This document shows, piece after piece, positions 10,679-23,497 of a DNA stretch of 64,000 bases. Location: assembly GCA_022559845.1 (NCBI GenBank), contig JAHNEJ010000085.1:1-64000 (forward strand), read 5' to 3'. Within the stretch, counting starts at the first letter, position 1. Every line of letters begins with the position of its first letter. The notes under the pieces are model-generated. The model had not been told where the DNA came from. It did not search any database and was given only the letters and a program-made list of their open reading frames with translations. The position numbers and the translations under genes are program-made. Source of the stretch: Amorphophallus konjac (lineage: Eukaryota; Streptophyta; Magnoliopsida; Alismatales; Araceae).

Positions 10679-12225
10679 CTGGGTGGTTGATGAAAATATG
10701 TTACTTAGAAGAAATCTTGAAAACCTCACCACGACAAATAGCTTGGCATCTTGCCCAATGTGAACCTTTGGCTTCTATCTTAAAAACGGAAGAAAACCAT
10801 GGCTTGAAGCTGCAACCCGGCCGGTAAAAAAAAAATGCAATGCACGATTAGGATGATGTGACATTAATGGCTCAAATTAATGGGTCCTTTTAATAGGAAG
10901 AAAAGCAAATCGACACTCACATGTGAGTCCGGTCCCCAACATCCAAAATGACCTCTCTTAATTATCAAGGATCTCTCAACCCTATATCTATCACAAATAG
11001 TAGGGAATTGAAGGATTTTTGTGGTTGCTTATGATATGTGCTGCACCGTTTGCATTTGTATTCATAGTAATTAAGTTACATTATCATCAAGAGTAAAGAT
11101 ATGTATATAGCCTGAGAAATAGTGGCTGGGATAAGATACAAAATCTGAGAAAGAAGAAGAGAACATGTCTCCATTGGGAGGCCGGGTGAGCTCCAGAGCT
11201 AATCATCCGAGCCTCTATTGACGGCCCGGGATGGTGCCGCCGAACGTTATTTTTTCGAGCCTTCTGCTCACCTTCACGTGGCATTGGAGCCTTCTTGGTG
11301 TCATCTACAACCGGCCGCGAGTATGGAGTAGAGATTCTCTGGCCATCGAGTTTGTGATATTGTAGTTGATCGGGGTGAGATGAGATTTGCATCGTTGCAC
11401 TGGCTTCTTTGGTAGAACCCAGCACTGAAAGATATTTTCAGCTTCGATCACCACAATAAAAGACGTGATTAGCGACGAACTAAATCCATCACTCATCCGT
11501 CTCGAATCCCTCTCAAATGATATTACCGACAGCTTTCCGACCAACAGCGTCCGTCGCGTCATTCTGGATGCAAATTAGTGCAAATCAGTCTCAAACTTAG
11601 CAATAGACGTGTCACAGTGATAAGTTCGTCGCAGAATGCAAAAACTCATGATTCAATGAGAGATACAAAACATGACACTAATACATCGTAACATTGCGAC
11701 GTAATACGCCATCGGAAAGTTTAGATGTTAACTTTTAGTGACGAAATATGTATCCCATGGTAATCCATCGTTAAATTTACACGGTGTGAAATATTTATAT
11801 CTTCTTGAATCCATGGGTAATTAAATTTATTTTAATTAATTATTTATTTAAAAATATCAAAAAATATTTCAATAATAAATATATATACGACACCCATATC
11901 AGACATACAATGACAAACAAAAAAAAATACATATTTATGTTATTAGATTCAAATACAACATTGCTCGAATATAACATTTAAAAAGGACATTCTTTTTATG
12001 ATCGCTTATAAAAATCAACAAAGATCCCTGACATCCTCGTCCCCCTCAACTTCCCCATCATCGTGCGGTGACTATTGAAAAATAATTGATTAGAATCCTT
12101 TGATTTTAGATTAACTTAGTACATAAAAAGGTACCTTGAGTGCCAAACCTAAATCTAGAATTCGATTTAAATTCCGTCAGCTCCCACGTGTCACTCTCTT
12201 CGCTCCAATCATGTTGGAACAATCG
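10445..12225. repeat. Duplicated block X, copy 1
   Basis: Matches 41,455-43,137 over most of its length in the same orientation ('gcaatgcacgattaggatga', 'gaaatagtggctgggat', 'caaattagtgcaaatca'). The match ends at 'atgttgga' (about 12,225), exactly where satellite begins in the sister copy. A central stretch (11,299-11,552) is inverted relative to the other copy. Motifs such as 'ttcgtcgcagaatgc' and 'tttagtgacgaaat' resemble CACTA subterminal repeats, so the block may include a transposon relic. No gene supported. Confidence 0.75.
11299..11552. repeat. Segment inverted between duplicated blocks
   Basis: This stretch is present in reverse complement at 42,241-42,502 (for example 'ggtagaacccagcactgaaa' here against 'gtgctgggttctaccaaag' there), whereas flanking sequence on both sides is collinear. 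Copy 1 also has about 70 bp (11,228-11,298) absent from copy 2. Confidence 0.85.
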
Positions 12226-12559
12226 ACATGTTGATCGGCCTAGTATTTCCAATTTTGGATCCCCTGAATCCGAATTTTTTGGTTTTCAACTAACATAGTT
12301 GGTAAAATGGTAGTTTTAGTGTCGTGCCCAAATTAAGAATCTGATTTAGATTATGGGAGATAAGGGGTAGCTAGACTGTGACTGGACGGTGGTATATAAT
12401 TTATGTCGAAGCCACAGGGCCTGAAGACGAAAACCAAGGGAAAGGAATCATTGAGGAAAAGGCAGCAGCAAGCAAACTTGAAGGGGAGTTGTTGCCGATC
12501 TACTTGCGAAATGATCTGACCCTTGAAGTCAAATAGGGGTAGACTTGTCGCTAGACATT

Positions 12560-12840
12560 CAGGGGCAATATAAGAACTTTCTTTCGGAGTACATTCACGT
12601 CTTTACATGATTTGATGATGACCTTCTCGAGATCCCCGCGGAGGCTGTGACGCATCGACTCAACCTCGACCCCTCTGTCAAACCACGTAAAAGAAGGCAC
12701 GCCCCAGCCAAGCAGGTGGTTATCAAAGAATAGATTAGCAAGGGAAAGAAAATCGGGCTTTTTTTGCCCGATCCTTAATTTACCCGAGCTGGCTGGCCAA
12801 CAATATCGTCCAGGTGCCCAAGGCATCCGGTAAATTGTAG
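12560..12840 (+). pseudogene. Ty3/gypsy reverse-transcriptase fragment (degenerate)
   Basis: Reading the plus strand, a broken frame gives EIPAEAVTHRLNLDPSVKP (about 12,625-12,685) and, after stops and a frameshift, YPSWLANNIVQVPK (about 12,780-12,822). These correspond to the well-known start of gypsy-type RT ('..H.LNVDP..KPVKQ..', '..YPEWLANVV.VKK'). The codon at the usual tryptophan of the 'F.W' motif is TGA (about 12,611). In-frame TAG and TAA codons follow. Clearly a dead relic; no LTRs were matched to it. Confidence 0.75.
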
Positions 12841-13915
12841 ATAATTAAGTTATCTTTCCAATGAGTCTTAGGTTCACCCCATTTAAATATTATTACACAA
12901 AGTTACGACACAAATAACAGACTACTCACTTAAACTTAAGAATTACACTTAATGGGGTTAAACCAACTTTCCGAGCCACCCTATTAATTGGGACCTTATC
13001 ACGAGAAATCTAATATACTCTTGGACTTCCTAAAATCAGGGTGTTAGAGCAACCTTCCCTTCCATTATTGTATAGACATAGCCGTTGTCTTCTTTCCGGG
13101 GGGGGAATTAGTTGTAGACATTGCCACCGGGCTGAACGTTCTATTCAACAGATTTACATATTTATATAAGAAAGAGTTCTCCGATTCTCACAAGAATGGT
13201 TTGATAAAAGTGGGCAAAAATGGAAGGAATTGCTTCCAGGGTAAGTGAGGGGATGGGTTGGAACTTTCCAAGAGGGCCCCTGCACAGGGGAGCGATGAGT
13301 TTGAGCCATTGCCAACAAAAAGATCGATATTTGTGTGCTTGTATGACCATGAATAAAAGATGAGAATCATCGTTGCAAATTCAGAGGGTCGGCAAAAGCA
13401 TGGATGACCAGCAGCCCAGCCTATGAAATACATACAGATAGAGCCTTTCATGGACAAACCGGCGGCCATATAGAGGAGGTTGATGACAAGGTAATTAGAA
13501 ACAAGACAATATGTTTGTCTCTTAGATACTTTTTATAACTACCTGGCAATATACATTTTCAAAAAAGGATTGGCACAAGAACATAACTGTGCTGGTCTAT
13601 TTAAAGAAGCTAGCCATGCAGATATTTCACTCCATATATATAGCCGTGGAAAAGCTGTAAATTAAGATGAGAGAAAATGGAGTGAGAAACATTACACAGA
13701 AAGTTTGCAACTACAGGAATCTATCTGTAGATTAAAGTTTATGATCTATATCCACTTACATTTGGTTATTTTTTTGGTTATTTTTTAAATAATAATGCGT
13801 AAGCGCGGTCAAGGAATGTCCATATTTATATAATTTCATCTCTTTCGAAGGTGAGAAGAAAGTGATTTCACTTTAGTCTTTATCCTATCGCCAGCTTTTT
13901 TTTTCTCTAAGAAAA

Positions 13916-13951
<36 letters not shown>

Positions 13952-15050
13952 TAGATCAATATTTTTTGCACTTTAAATTCACTCACAATACTAGAAGCAC
14001 GTACACTTGAAATATTAAATTATTACTATCAATTACCTACCCATAGCCACCTTTTCTTCTTGGTGCAAAAACAGCCTGAACGATGAAAAGGGGAAAGAAA
14101 GAGAGTGACAAATCAAGGCCCAAAAAGTAGAATCACAATTTCATTAATGGTGGAGAATGGAGATAACAGCATATTGATTCCCCCCCCCCCACTTTTTTTA
14201 AATCTTTTGTCATAAATGAGCCCCTAACAAAGATACTTATGTCAAACATCCATCTTAACCAATTCCTTTTTCTTAATTAAAATCCATGCTATACCTTTCA
14301 TAACATGACTTGTTTATTCGTCAAACACTCATTCTATTAAGACTGGTTAACGTGCAGACCTGATCAGAGATCCCAGAGAACCTGCTGCTGATTCATATAT
14401 GACAATCAAAATTTCCCCACACTCTTGATGACACACTTGAAGATTAATTCCAGGAACTACGTTTCACGAAGGAAGATCAAAGTTGCATCCGTTTAAAAAA
14501 AAAAAAAAAAAGAAATTGAACTACACGAGATAAATCAAAGGTCATCCTAAACTAAAAATTTCATCGTAAATAAAGACCTAGCAACTCGGACATTATGAAG
14601 TTAAACATCAAATGATTTATTTCCTGCTGATAACATACCAAATGTTTCTTTTCTCGGTGAAAGCAATGGAGGCCATTTGTTTTTACTATACTTTTTTTGT
14701 AATATTTTACATTTGTCATAATTCAAAATTTGCCGTCTTGTATTTTATTGATCTGAGCTGGTTGACACATATCATATCGATGACGACCCGATACATAAAT
14801 GTCATAGCCTTAACTGCTTGTGTAAGGTTAACCATTGTTACCTTTAATTAGATGTATGAAAATTCCAAACTACTCATAGTTTAAAAAATAAAAATACCTT
14901 GCACACCTCTCCCCTCCCTCCGGCTGGGCCCCCCTCCATCCCATTGTTGGAATCCGGCCCCAGCCCTATCGCTGGCACCCCCTCCCTCTCCCCCTGCAGT
15001 CGTGAAGCCCCATCCCCCTCCAGGAGTCGTCGTGAAGCCCACTTAATTCT
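12841..15050. other. Spacer without confident genes
   Basis: A minus-strand open frame at 13,188-13,469 (93 codons, MAAGLSMKGSICMYFIGW start) has no family I recognise; part of its upstream sequence (about 13,475-13,520) recurs at 36,125-36,165. Otherwise there is a 34-bp (TA)n tract near 13,918-13,951, a poly-A run near 14,494-14,510 and plain AT-rich DNA. From 14,900 the plus strand becomes C-rich ('cccctccccctc'). Confidence 0.6.
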
Positions 15051-15850
15051 CCTGCAACGGTGAAGCCCCCTTCCCCTTCCCCTACAGTTGTGACCCCCCT
15101 CCCCCTCCAGCTGTCGCCGTGAAGCCCCCTCCCCCTCTTGGAGCCATCGTGAACCCCCCTCCCTTAGCTATTGCACCCTCCCCTTCTACAGCCCCCCTAA
15201 TGACATTTGCGACAATGCCGAGAACCTCATTGAGCTCCTCATGGGTGACCGCATTGAGAAGTCCCCCTACTGCTTCATGCATGAATGCCAAAGAGCATGC
15301 ATGAATGCCAAAGAGTCCGACTCCGTCCTCTGCGCCACTCTCTCACTCTCGGCCGTTGATGCTACCCTCCTTTGTAATCACATCAACGAGATGCACAAGG
15401 TTAGTCTGATCTTGGACAACCTCATCGCCATTTGCTACACCTACCAGGATGGCTACCTCCTTCACAAGATTGGATTCCCCATCGACGTCTGCGTCCAACA
15501 CGCCTACTACCTCTTTAACCACCTCTGCTTCAGGGTGCTCGTCCACATGTACAAGGAGGCCAATGCCGTCGCCCACGTCACGGGAGCGGCCAGGGCAGCC
15601 CCACCCATCGATGGCCCATTGGGGTACATGGTCGTTGGGTTAGAGGTTGTCCCCCTGCAGTGCCCAGCTCGATGCCGATGTCGCCAAGAAGCTAGCTAAA
15701 GATGCACGAGACGTACCCATCCAAGATCTAGTGCGACCCAACCACTGTGGGCATGGCAGTGAAGGAGAACTAGGCATTGGTGTTCTTCTGCGACGTGGAG
15801 TTCATGGAGAGCAATATTAGATGGCCCTCTCGGTGGGACATCAAGGTTTG
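15050..15850 (+). pseudogene. GC-rich, coding-like relic of unknown origin
   Basis: An island of C-rich codon-like sequence in AT-rich surroundings. The longest frame, 15,241-15,699 (152 codons), contains HINEMHKVSLILDNLIAICYT and KIGFPIDVCVQHAYYLFNHL, which reads like part of a real protein, and is preceded in frame by NAENLIELLMGD. After about 15,580 the similarity to coding sequence is lost and stops accumulate. I do not recognise the family. It could be a processed or captured gene fragment; a duplicated 'gcatgaatgccaaagag' occurs at 15,278-15,317. Confidence 0.4.
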
Positions 15851-16228
15851 AAAATTAACCAAGATGTACACTAAGCATTACTCTAACTCCATATCATATG
15901 TCATGCCATGTAGTGCATCTTTACTCGCCCTGCCACCTCACCGTAGGGAAAAGGGGGGGGGGAGTGAGAACATCCTAGTGAGGCCTAATGGTTGCAACAA
16001 CCATGAAACAACTAATTCAATAACTGTATATATGGAGCCCATTTTCTAGGTTATCCACGAGTAATTAGCGATGCTTTGGTAGGGAGTTATCCCCTACTTA
16101 TCTCAGGGATAACTCTCATTTTATTCTTTTTTTTTAGTTTGATAGAGGGATAAGTATTCAAGTTAGATTGAAGTATAACCTTTATCTAACTTGGATATTT
16201 TGACCCATCTAAATTAGTGGAACATTTT

Positions 16229-19092
16229 TTTGTAATGACTCAAGATTCGGGTACCGAGAAACACTAGATACTATTCGAATCATGATCCATCACCCACGAG
16301 CCGAAAGACTTGGAAGGGTTCAAAAGGTGTCACGGAAGTATATAGAAATCTAAAATAAATGCAGAAATTAAAGCACTGAAATTATAATTTACATTTATAA
16401 ACAAATTTACACATTCTTACATAGTTTTCTAGTATAGATATACAAGTCTCAAAGGTACAACTCAACAAAAGAGAAGTACAAAGTCTTGGGACATACCTTG
16501 GCTGGCAAGAGCTGGCAACGCTAAGACACTCGGCGCTGCACGAGACCTCCAACGGCGAGGAGGCACACCGGACTTGAAAAGAAAAGGGGTGAGTCTCATC
16601 TCATTAGCTTATTAGGGAGTCCCGCGGATCCCTCAACACAATAGAAAGTGCGAGCAGCATAGAAAATGAAAGACGTAAGGAATAGTAAGCATTAAAGATA
16701 GTAAAGCAGAAAGAATAACACAAATGCACGTAACCACACTGAACTACTAGCTGCCGACAAGTCTGCACAACAAAAACTACCTCGAGTACCGAGCATAAAC
16801 CATAGAGAAACATGTTCTCATAATTTGGACTAAATGATTGGATCAAGGAAACCCGTCTCGAACATCTCTACCGACGGATGAATACTAAAATCTAGGCTAC
16901 CGATTAGACTCTCGATCGGTCCATGGAAGGATGCAATCATACTATCTAAACAAGAGTACTCTCGAAGGTAGCAAGGAACTACACTTCAATCACACCTAAC
17001 AAGAACACAAAGCTGCCAAAACTCTAAACCTAGCCCCATATGTACCACAACTAATCATCGTAATCCACGAACTGATATTGTACCATCGGATGCCCTCGAC
17101 AGCCTAAATAGTAAGCCACAATGGTAAGGAACTAGGGTCACCACACTCGAGTGACAGCAGTACTATCCACTAGAAGCAAGGCCAGATGCTTCCACTGACG
17201 ATTTAGTCCACAGCCTCATGTGTCTCTATGCATGTCCCAACCGGAAACTGAGACACCATACATGGAACTCAAGGCAAAGGTTTAGTTGGGGTCATGCTCG
17301 TTAACACGCGTCCGAAGTCTCCGACTACGTGTGCACACATTGACTGACTGCGCTACGTCAAGCCCTCTAGCTGGTTTTCCTCATGGCCCGGACTCGAGCC
17401 ACCACAGTGGGAGGCCCTATGGAAACTAGCCCTAAACTATCTCTCTCAGGTCAAGTTCTCCACTACTCCCAAGTGGGTCACCACAAGCATACCCAAGCAA
17501 GTTACGACTAGTGAAAGAAAGGTCACTCTAAGTAAGAACCCAATGTAAAACTATCAACGTGTAATCGATCGTAGACACAAGCACGTCGCACGAAACACGA
17601 GACTGAGTTGCAAGGTACAAGGCCATCGAGGTTACTATCTCAGAAAAGCACAACTATTCATAGTCCCACTACCATGGGATCCACCCACATAATCTAAACC
17701 AAGTCATCGGGCGTCCCACCATGAGACAGTCTTCGCGGGGTTCACACTGTTAAATTCTAGGTGATTTTATCCAAAAATAGTTTTATTTAAGTTTTGGAGT
17801 GAAAACCCAAGTTTCTGGGGCAAAGACTAAGTTTTCGGGGCGAAATACCACGTTCCCTGTGAAATCGGGGGAAGTAAGCTGACTTGGTTAAAGGGGTCTA
17901 TCGAACTGCTTTGAACGCGGTCAAGGATGGAACCGCGACCAGCATTAACGCGGTCAGAATGGGCGCCGCGAGTGTGAAATTAGGGAAGTAGATCGACCTG
18001 GCTAGAAAGTCAGTCAACCTACGTTGAACGTGGTCAAGGATGGCGCCACGATCATCAGGAATGCAGTCGGTCAACGAGCCACATCAACTCTGAACACGGT
18101 CGGTCAACGGGCCGTGGCAACGCTGAACGCGGTCTATCTAACCACCACGTTTAGCAACCGACTTAGCCCCCCTACAAACACCTAGACACGGTCTTTGGGT
18201 ACATCGCGGTAAGAAAGCCGAAGCCAGACGCGGTCGAACGACTAATCACGTCCTCGCTTCCGATCCGAACAAGGGCGAACTGCCCTAAAACCTACCCCAC
18301 TCGACCTAATGGAGGGGCAAACCTTACAAAAACTCAAATCATGCTGGCATACATCCATACACACGCATTTGGCTCCAAAAAATATAAAGAAACCCATGCA
18401 TTTTCACATTTAAATCAAAAGCTTTAAAGAACTCAAACCCTATTCGAACCATTCCAAATATTAAATCTCCTAGCATGCGATCAATCGCACATATTCATGG
18501 AGAATCACGATTAAAGTGTAAGGAATCCACCCCCCTACCTTTTGGCGAAGAAATCCCTCGATTTGGAAGCCGAATCGCGGAGAAATCGCTTATTCACGTG
18601 AACACTAATCCCAGGCTCGCGACTTCGCTAGCTGCGCCACCGTGCCTCATTTCTCACGTCCGTTCCCTCCGCACGATGCCTGAGCTATTCACGATCCCAC
18701 CCCCGCCAAGCTGCGTCGGCTACCGGAGAGGTGAAGGGTGAGAAGGGAAAAACGATGTATGTGCGTGTGGGGTGCGAATGTGAAAAGAGAGAGAGGGAGA
18801 GACGGTGGAGAAGGGGGGTTAAAAAGGGTTAATTAAACTTTTTTGTTATTATTATTATTTTTCTTTTCATCTCATTTAGAAAATATGTTTTAAGTTTTAT
18901 AAATTTTTGAAAATACATTTTGACGTTGAAAAATTACCGAAAAAGGTGAGACCGCTCGACGTGCCAATATGAATCCGATAAGACTCACATAAATACCGTT
19001 TAGGGGTCCAAAATCTTAATATTAAGTTTTGAAATTCAAACGGACTCAAACCACAACCCATAGAAGATAATATGAAAATCCAAGGATATTAA
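16229..19092 (-). mobile_element. 2.86-kb insertion, candidate solo LTR
   Basis: The sister sequence at 57,930-57,950 reads straight across, so this segment is an insertion. It is flanked by 'atttt' on both sides (16,224-16,228 and 19,093-19,097). One end reads 'tgtaatgactcaagattc' and the other, on the minus strand, 'taatatccttggattttcat', similar to the start of the LTR-like sequence at 31,052 and to plant Ty3/gypsy LTR ends, though the expected terminal TG is eroded. There is no gag-pol frame, and a 'cgcggtc' motif recurs at 17,900-18,250. A solo LTR is the best reading; other non-coding elements are possible. Confidence 0.5.
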
Positions 19093-19495
19093 ATTTTACC
19101 CCCACCTTCCTCATTCCTATCTTGTCCCTTCTCTCTCTCTTAAAGTTTTTTCTTTTAATTTTTAATTTTTAATATTAATAAATATTAAAACCAAATATGT
19201 TATTATTTTGAGGTTGAATTTATTTTATAATTCTAATAAAAGTAATTTTAAAATATAAAACAAAATCTTTGAAAGTGCATAGTAAATGAAGTAAAGAATT
19301 TTTTATTTTTATTTAATAATATAAATAATAATATTATAAAATAGTTTATTAGTTTGATGTTAAATTTATTTTATAGAATCTATTAACAATAGTTAAGAAT
19401 AAAATAAAAATTAAAAACATTGAAGGTGAATAATAAATTACGTAAACAACATTCTTTACTTTTGTTTTTTAATTAGTATTAGTAATAACTCTTAC

Positions 19496-20126
19496 CCCTC
19501 CTTGTCCAGGACTAAAACAATTATCATTAAGTGGATTTCTCCGCCATTAAACATGCTCAAGCTAAATGTGGATGGTGCATTCAAAAGGAACATTGGTGCT
19601 GCAGGTGGGGGCGGAGTTCTCCGCAACTCATCTGGTGACATAATCTGGGCCTTTGCTCGTCCCTACCCCCTTTTTTCCAGCCTGGAGACAGAAGCTGTGG
19701 CCATGGATGATGGGCTTCGTATGTGCGCCTTCTACGGGATGTCTAACTTTATTATTGAGTCGGACTCAACAGTACTGGTTGGGATCATTCAGAAGCTTTG
19801 TTCTTGTCCATGGAGACTTATACACATCGGTGGTGACATTCATCCGCTCGCCACTGTCATGCAATTCACGTTAAGGCACACCCTTCGGGAAGGCAATAAT
19901 GTGGCTGATTCTTTGACTAATTGGGCGTGTACTATTCCTATTTTTGTTTTGTTTTTGGAACATTTTTATGGGTTGATCTCCCACGTGCTGTAAGGGGACA
20001 CTTCAGGATGGATAAACTGCATCATCTGTCCATCCGATCCTGCTCGGCCTAATTGGCACTCTTGTATTTCTTTTCTTCCCATATTAATAAAACCTCTAAA
20101 ATTCTTGATTAAAAAAAAGAAAAAAA
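19496..20126 (+). mobile_element. 5'-truncated LINE with RNase H domain and poly(A) tail
   Basis: A plus-strand frame, open from about 19,502 to 19,993, encodes a non-LTR-retrotransposon type RNase H domain: LKLNVDGAFKRN with first acidic residue, GGGGVLRNSSGDIIWAF, ETEAVAMDDGL with the glutamate, ESDSTVLV, and HTLREGNNVADSLTNWA near the end. A 3' tail of 'aaaaaaaagaaaaaaaa' ends at 20,126. The 12-bp sequence 'aataactcttac' flanks both sides (19,484-19,495 and 20,127-20,138), and the sister copy at about 58,325-58,340 has it once. This is a classic 5'-truncated LINE insertion; only the C-terminal part of ORF2 remains and it cannot move itself. Confidence 0.88.
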
Positions 20127-22139
20127 AATAACTCTTACTATCAAATATTTTTTTATTTTGATGTTAACTTGATTTTATAGAATCTATTAAACATAGATAA
20201 AAATAAAAAAATAAAACATCGAAGTTGAACATTAAATTATGTAAACACTTTTTTTGCTTTTGATTTTTAATTAGTCTTAATAATAACCATTACTGTCAAA
20301 TATTTTATTATTTTGACATTAAATTTATTTCATAGAAGGGTATTGTGCAGGAAAATAAAAATTTACAGAAAAATCATTCCTGCAAATACATTAATAGATA
20401 TATCACTATGTAAATCTGAATTGTGTAAAAATATCATTTTTATTTGTGGACATATTATTTTTTTTTAAAAATTTGTAAAAAATCATGTTTACGTGACATT
20501 TATGTACTATTTGAATTAAAGTAATGAAGTGCCTGTTAATATATTTCTAAAAATATTTTTTTTACAAATTTATCTCTTATAATGATTTTCATCCAAAATC
20601 TCTCGATAGAATTTATTAAAAATAATTAAAAAATAAAAAATAAAAAACTTTCAAAGTGAACCGTCAAATACCTATATTTGTTTTTCACTTTTAACTTTTA
20701 ATTAGTAGTATTACTGACTCTTTATATATAATATTATATTATTTTGATGATGAAATTATTTTTTAGAATATATTTAAAAATAATCACACAAATAAAAAAT
20801 TAAAAAACTTTGAACGTGAATAGTGGAGGGTATTGTTCATTGGTGATTAGGGCACATTGGACCACATGAGATTTTGGAAAGAAAATAAGGACCTTAATAA
20901 ACTTATTTTAAAAAAATATTTTAACTAAGGTGGATGTAAGTTGAGGGGTAATTTTGGGGATATGAGAGGTAAGATATAAAAAATGATTTTAAAAGTATTA
21001 GTTGTAAAATTGGGATGGGAGAGACATTTAAGTCAGTTTGTATAGTTAACTCACTTTTTATCTCTCAATAGTCAATACAAACAAGGTAAGTAGAATAAAA
21101 TAAGAGTTTGCCTCATCTAACCTAAAGGGATAACTCGTTATTTATCAGAGTAAATAAGACTAAATGGATGGATAAATGAACTCACCAGGAATAATTCTCA
21201 TTTTAGCTATCCCTCTATCACAGAGGGACTGAAGTCATTTACTTTTGATGAGCAGTTTGTTATCCATTTGAGTTAGTTTGTTCATCCACCATATGGGTTA
21301 ATTAGGTAATATTCCCTCTATAGAGTTCATTTATTCATTATCACCATAAATGTGTTAGGCCCAATGTTTTTGAATCAGTCCGAATGTATAGTGTTGGGAT
21401 TATTTTTTTGAATTATTTTTTATTTTAATTATTTTAAGTTAATGAGATATGATTTGTATGATAAATTAAGGAGACCTCATGTCATAAAATTTAAAAAAAA
21501 TGGTTCCCACTCTGAGTGTGTAATAATCAAGAGTGTGCAACAAAATTTTCTCTGGGTGTATATTTCTCTAGGCTATCCATGAGCAATTAAGATATTATCA
21601 TATTAATAGAGTTGAATTATTTATTACAAACATAAATGTGCTAACTCAGTTGAGGACCAATTTTAAACTGAGAAAGTTACCTCCTAATTTGTTAGAGCAA
21701 TTTAGCAAGTTAATGGATCTTAATATTATCCGGATCCGTTTTTAGTCCGAATCTGTATTTGTGAATAATATTCAAATTCATATATGCTTTCTAAAATATT
21801 GATAATATCCGAATTTGAATAAGAGCAGGTGGGTGACGGATATGACACTATTGATTACTTCATAAAATATATGTCCATAATATCATACATGATATGGTAT
21901 ATATATATATATATATATATATTATAAAATACAGTAGAAAGTTTATGTATTTTAATTAAAATTATTTTTATCCTTATTTATCATCTTAATAAAGCCAAGA
22001 GCAATCTTATGTATAATATGTTAAAATTGTGGAGTATTTTAAAATCAGAGTGAATATTTTAAATAATTTAAACATTTTATTCAATTCAAATATAAATAAA
22101 CAATATAATAATCGATCAAATAACAAATAAAATCAAACA

Positions 22140-23417
22140 ATTCAAAATTTAAAATAAAATGAATACTAATAATCATATATTCGTTTATCTGCTTCGTTGA
22201 GAGGCCTAAGAGCAGCCATCAATGGTTAGATTAAAATTGTGTGCGTAAGTAGCAATACTCAAAACTTTCAACCTTTATGAACTAATATGTTATGGGTTCT
22301 TTATTACGAGTCCTTCGAAAGAATCGATGGGCTCTTTAATGTGAATCCTCCTTAATTATCTTTTTCATTCATATCAACAAAGAAGATGCACTAATTAGAT
22401 CGCTTTCTAGGATTTTACTTTAACATATCTACCGTTTTGCTCAATCATTCCCTCCTATTCTTTTTAAAAAAAATATTATCTTAAACATAGCTAGCTGCAG
22501 GTAGCTTACCCATTTTGTCTTTCATTAATGTGGCAATACAAATTTTGGAAATTTTGTATTTTTCTATTTGATTTTTAGGGTAAATTGGACGCCTAGAATT
22601 TGGAGAAAGCATGTGTACGTAATTGATAGGAACTAATATTGTTTTAATCTAAGCGAATAAGTGATTTAACTAATTAATTCTGCAAAGGCTAAAATTGTAC
22701 GTAGTTGGTTGAGAGAGGTGAATAAATCATCTAACCAAAGTGTCAATGTATATAGTTATAGTTAAACCCAAGGATCTACGTGCGGGGGGGGGGGGGGGGG
22801 GGGGGGGGGCATTCGTCACCCCCCTCCCCACCTCATGCGCTTTAGTTTAATGTACTTTAAACGCTTGAAACTAATTAATTAGTTATTTCCACCCCTCCCC
22901 CACTTAATTAATTAAGTTGGATCATATTTGAGTTATATACGATATCAAGTTAAAGAAAATACAAGTGATAATTGTACCTTTATCCTTTGAAACAATAAAC
23001 ACAGAAATAATCTTTTAAAATTTTGATTGCTTAATAATATACCTTCTTAATTAATAGTATATTTGAGATAAGACTCTGATGATGAAGAAGAAGAATTAAT
23101 AACATATATACCTACCCGAATCAATCTCTTTTATTAATTAAGACTTCCCTATGTCTGAAATATTATATATATGATGGATGTGCTCTTCATTTATATGATT
23201 ATTCGAACAATAAAAATAGAATGATTTTTAAGACAGTTTTTTTCTGGAATATTCGACTAAACTCCAATGAAAAACTTGAAAGCGACAGAAATTTTCTTTA
23301 TTACACAATGAAAAATTACATTAATAACTTTCTAGAAAAGTTTCTAAATCATGCCCTGCAATTGGTATCTCGCTATTTTTATTGGGTAGAAGTGAGCATT
23401 TCATAATTGTACCACAA

Positions 23418-23497
<80 letters not shown>

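Larger units (their letters stand above)
16072..21235 (+). mobile_element. AT-rich TIR element with satellite-like interior, copy C (nested insertions)
   Basis: Starts 'gctttggtagggagttatcc' and ends 'agctatccctctatcacaga', an imperfect inverted repeat. Subtracting the two younger insertions (16,229-19,092 and the LINE with its duplicated target) leaves about 1.65 kb, close to the 1.63 kb of the uninterrupted sister at 57,793-59,420. The interior is degenerate AT-rich repeats with units ending near 'tagaatctatta'. No coding capacity of its own. Confidence 0.6.
15950..22150. repeat. Duplicated block Y, copy 1 (expanded by insertions)
   Basis: Corresponds to 57,660-60,350: same order of 'gtgaggcctaatg', 'ctaggttatccacg', TIR-element ends, 'ccacatgagattttggaaa', 'gtgtaataatcaagagtgtg' and 'aggctatccatgagcaatta'. 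This copy is about 3.5 kb longer because it contains a 2.86-kb LTR-like insertion and a 0.63-kb LINE fragment that are both absent from the sister copy. A third, partial copy lies at 35,430-36,130. Confidence 0.8.
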
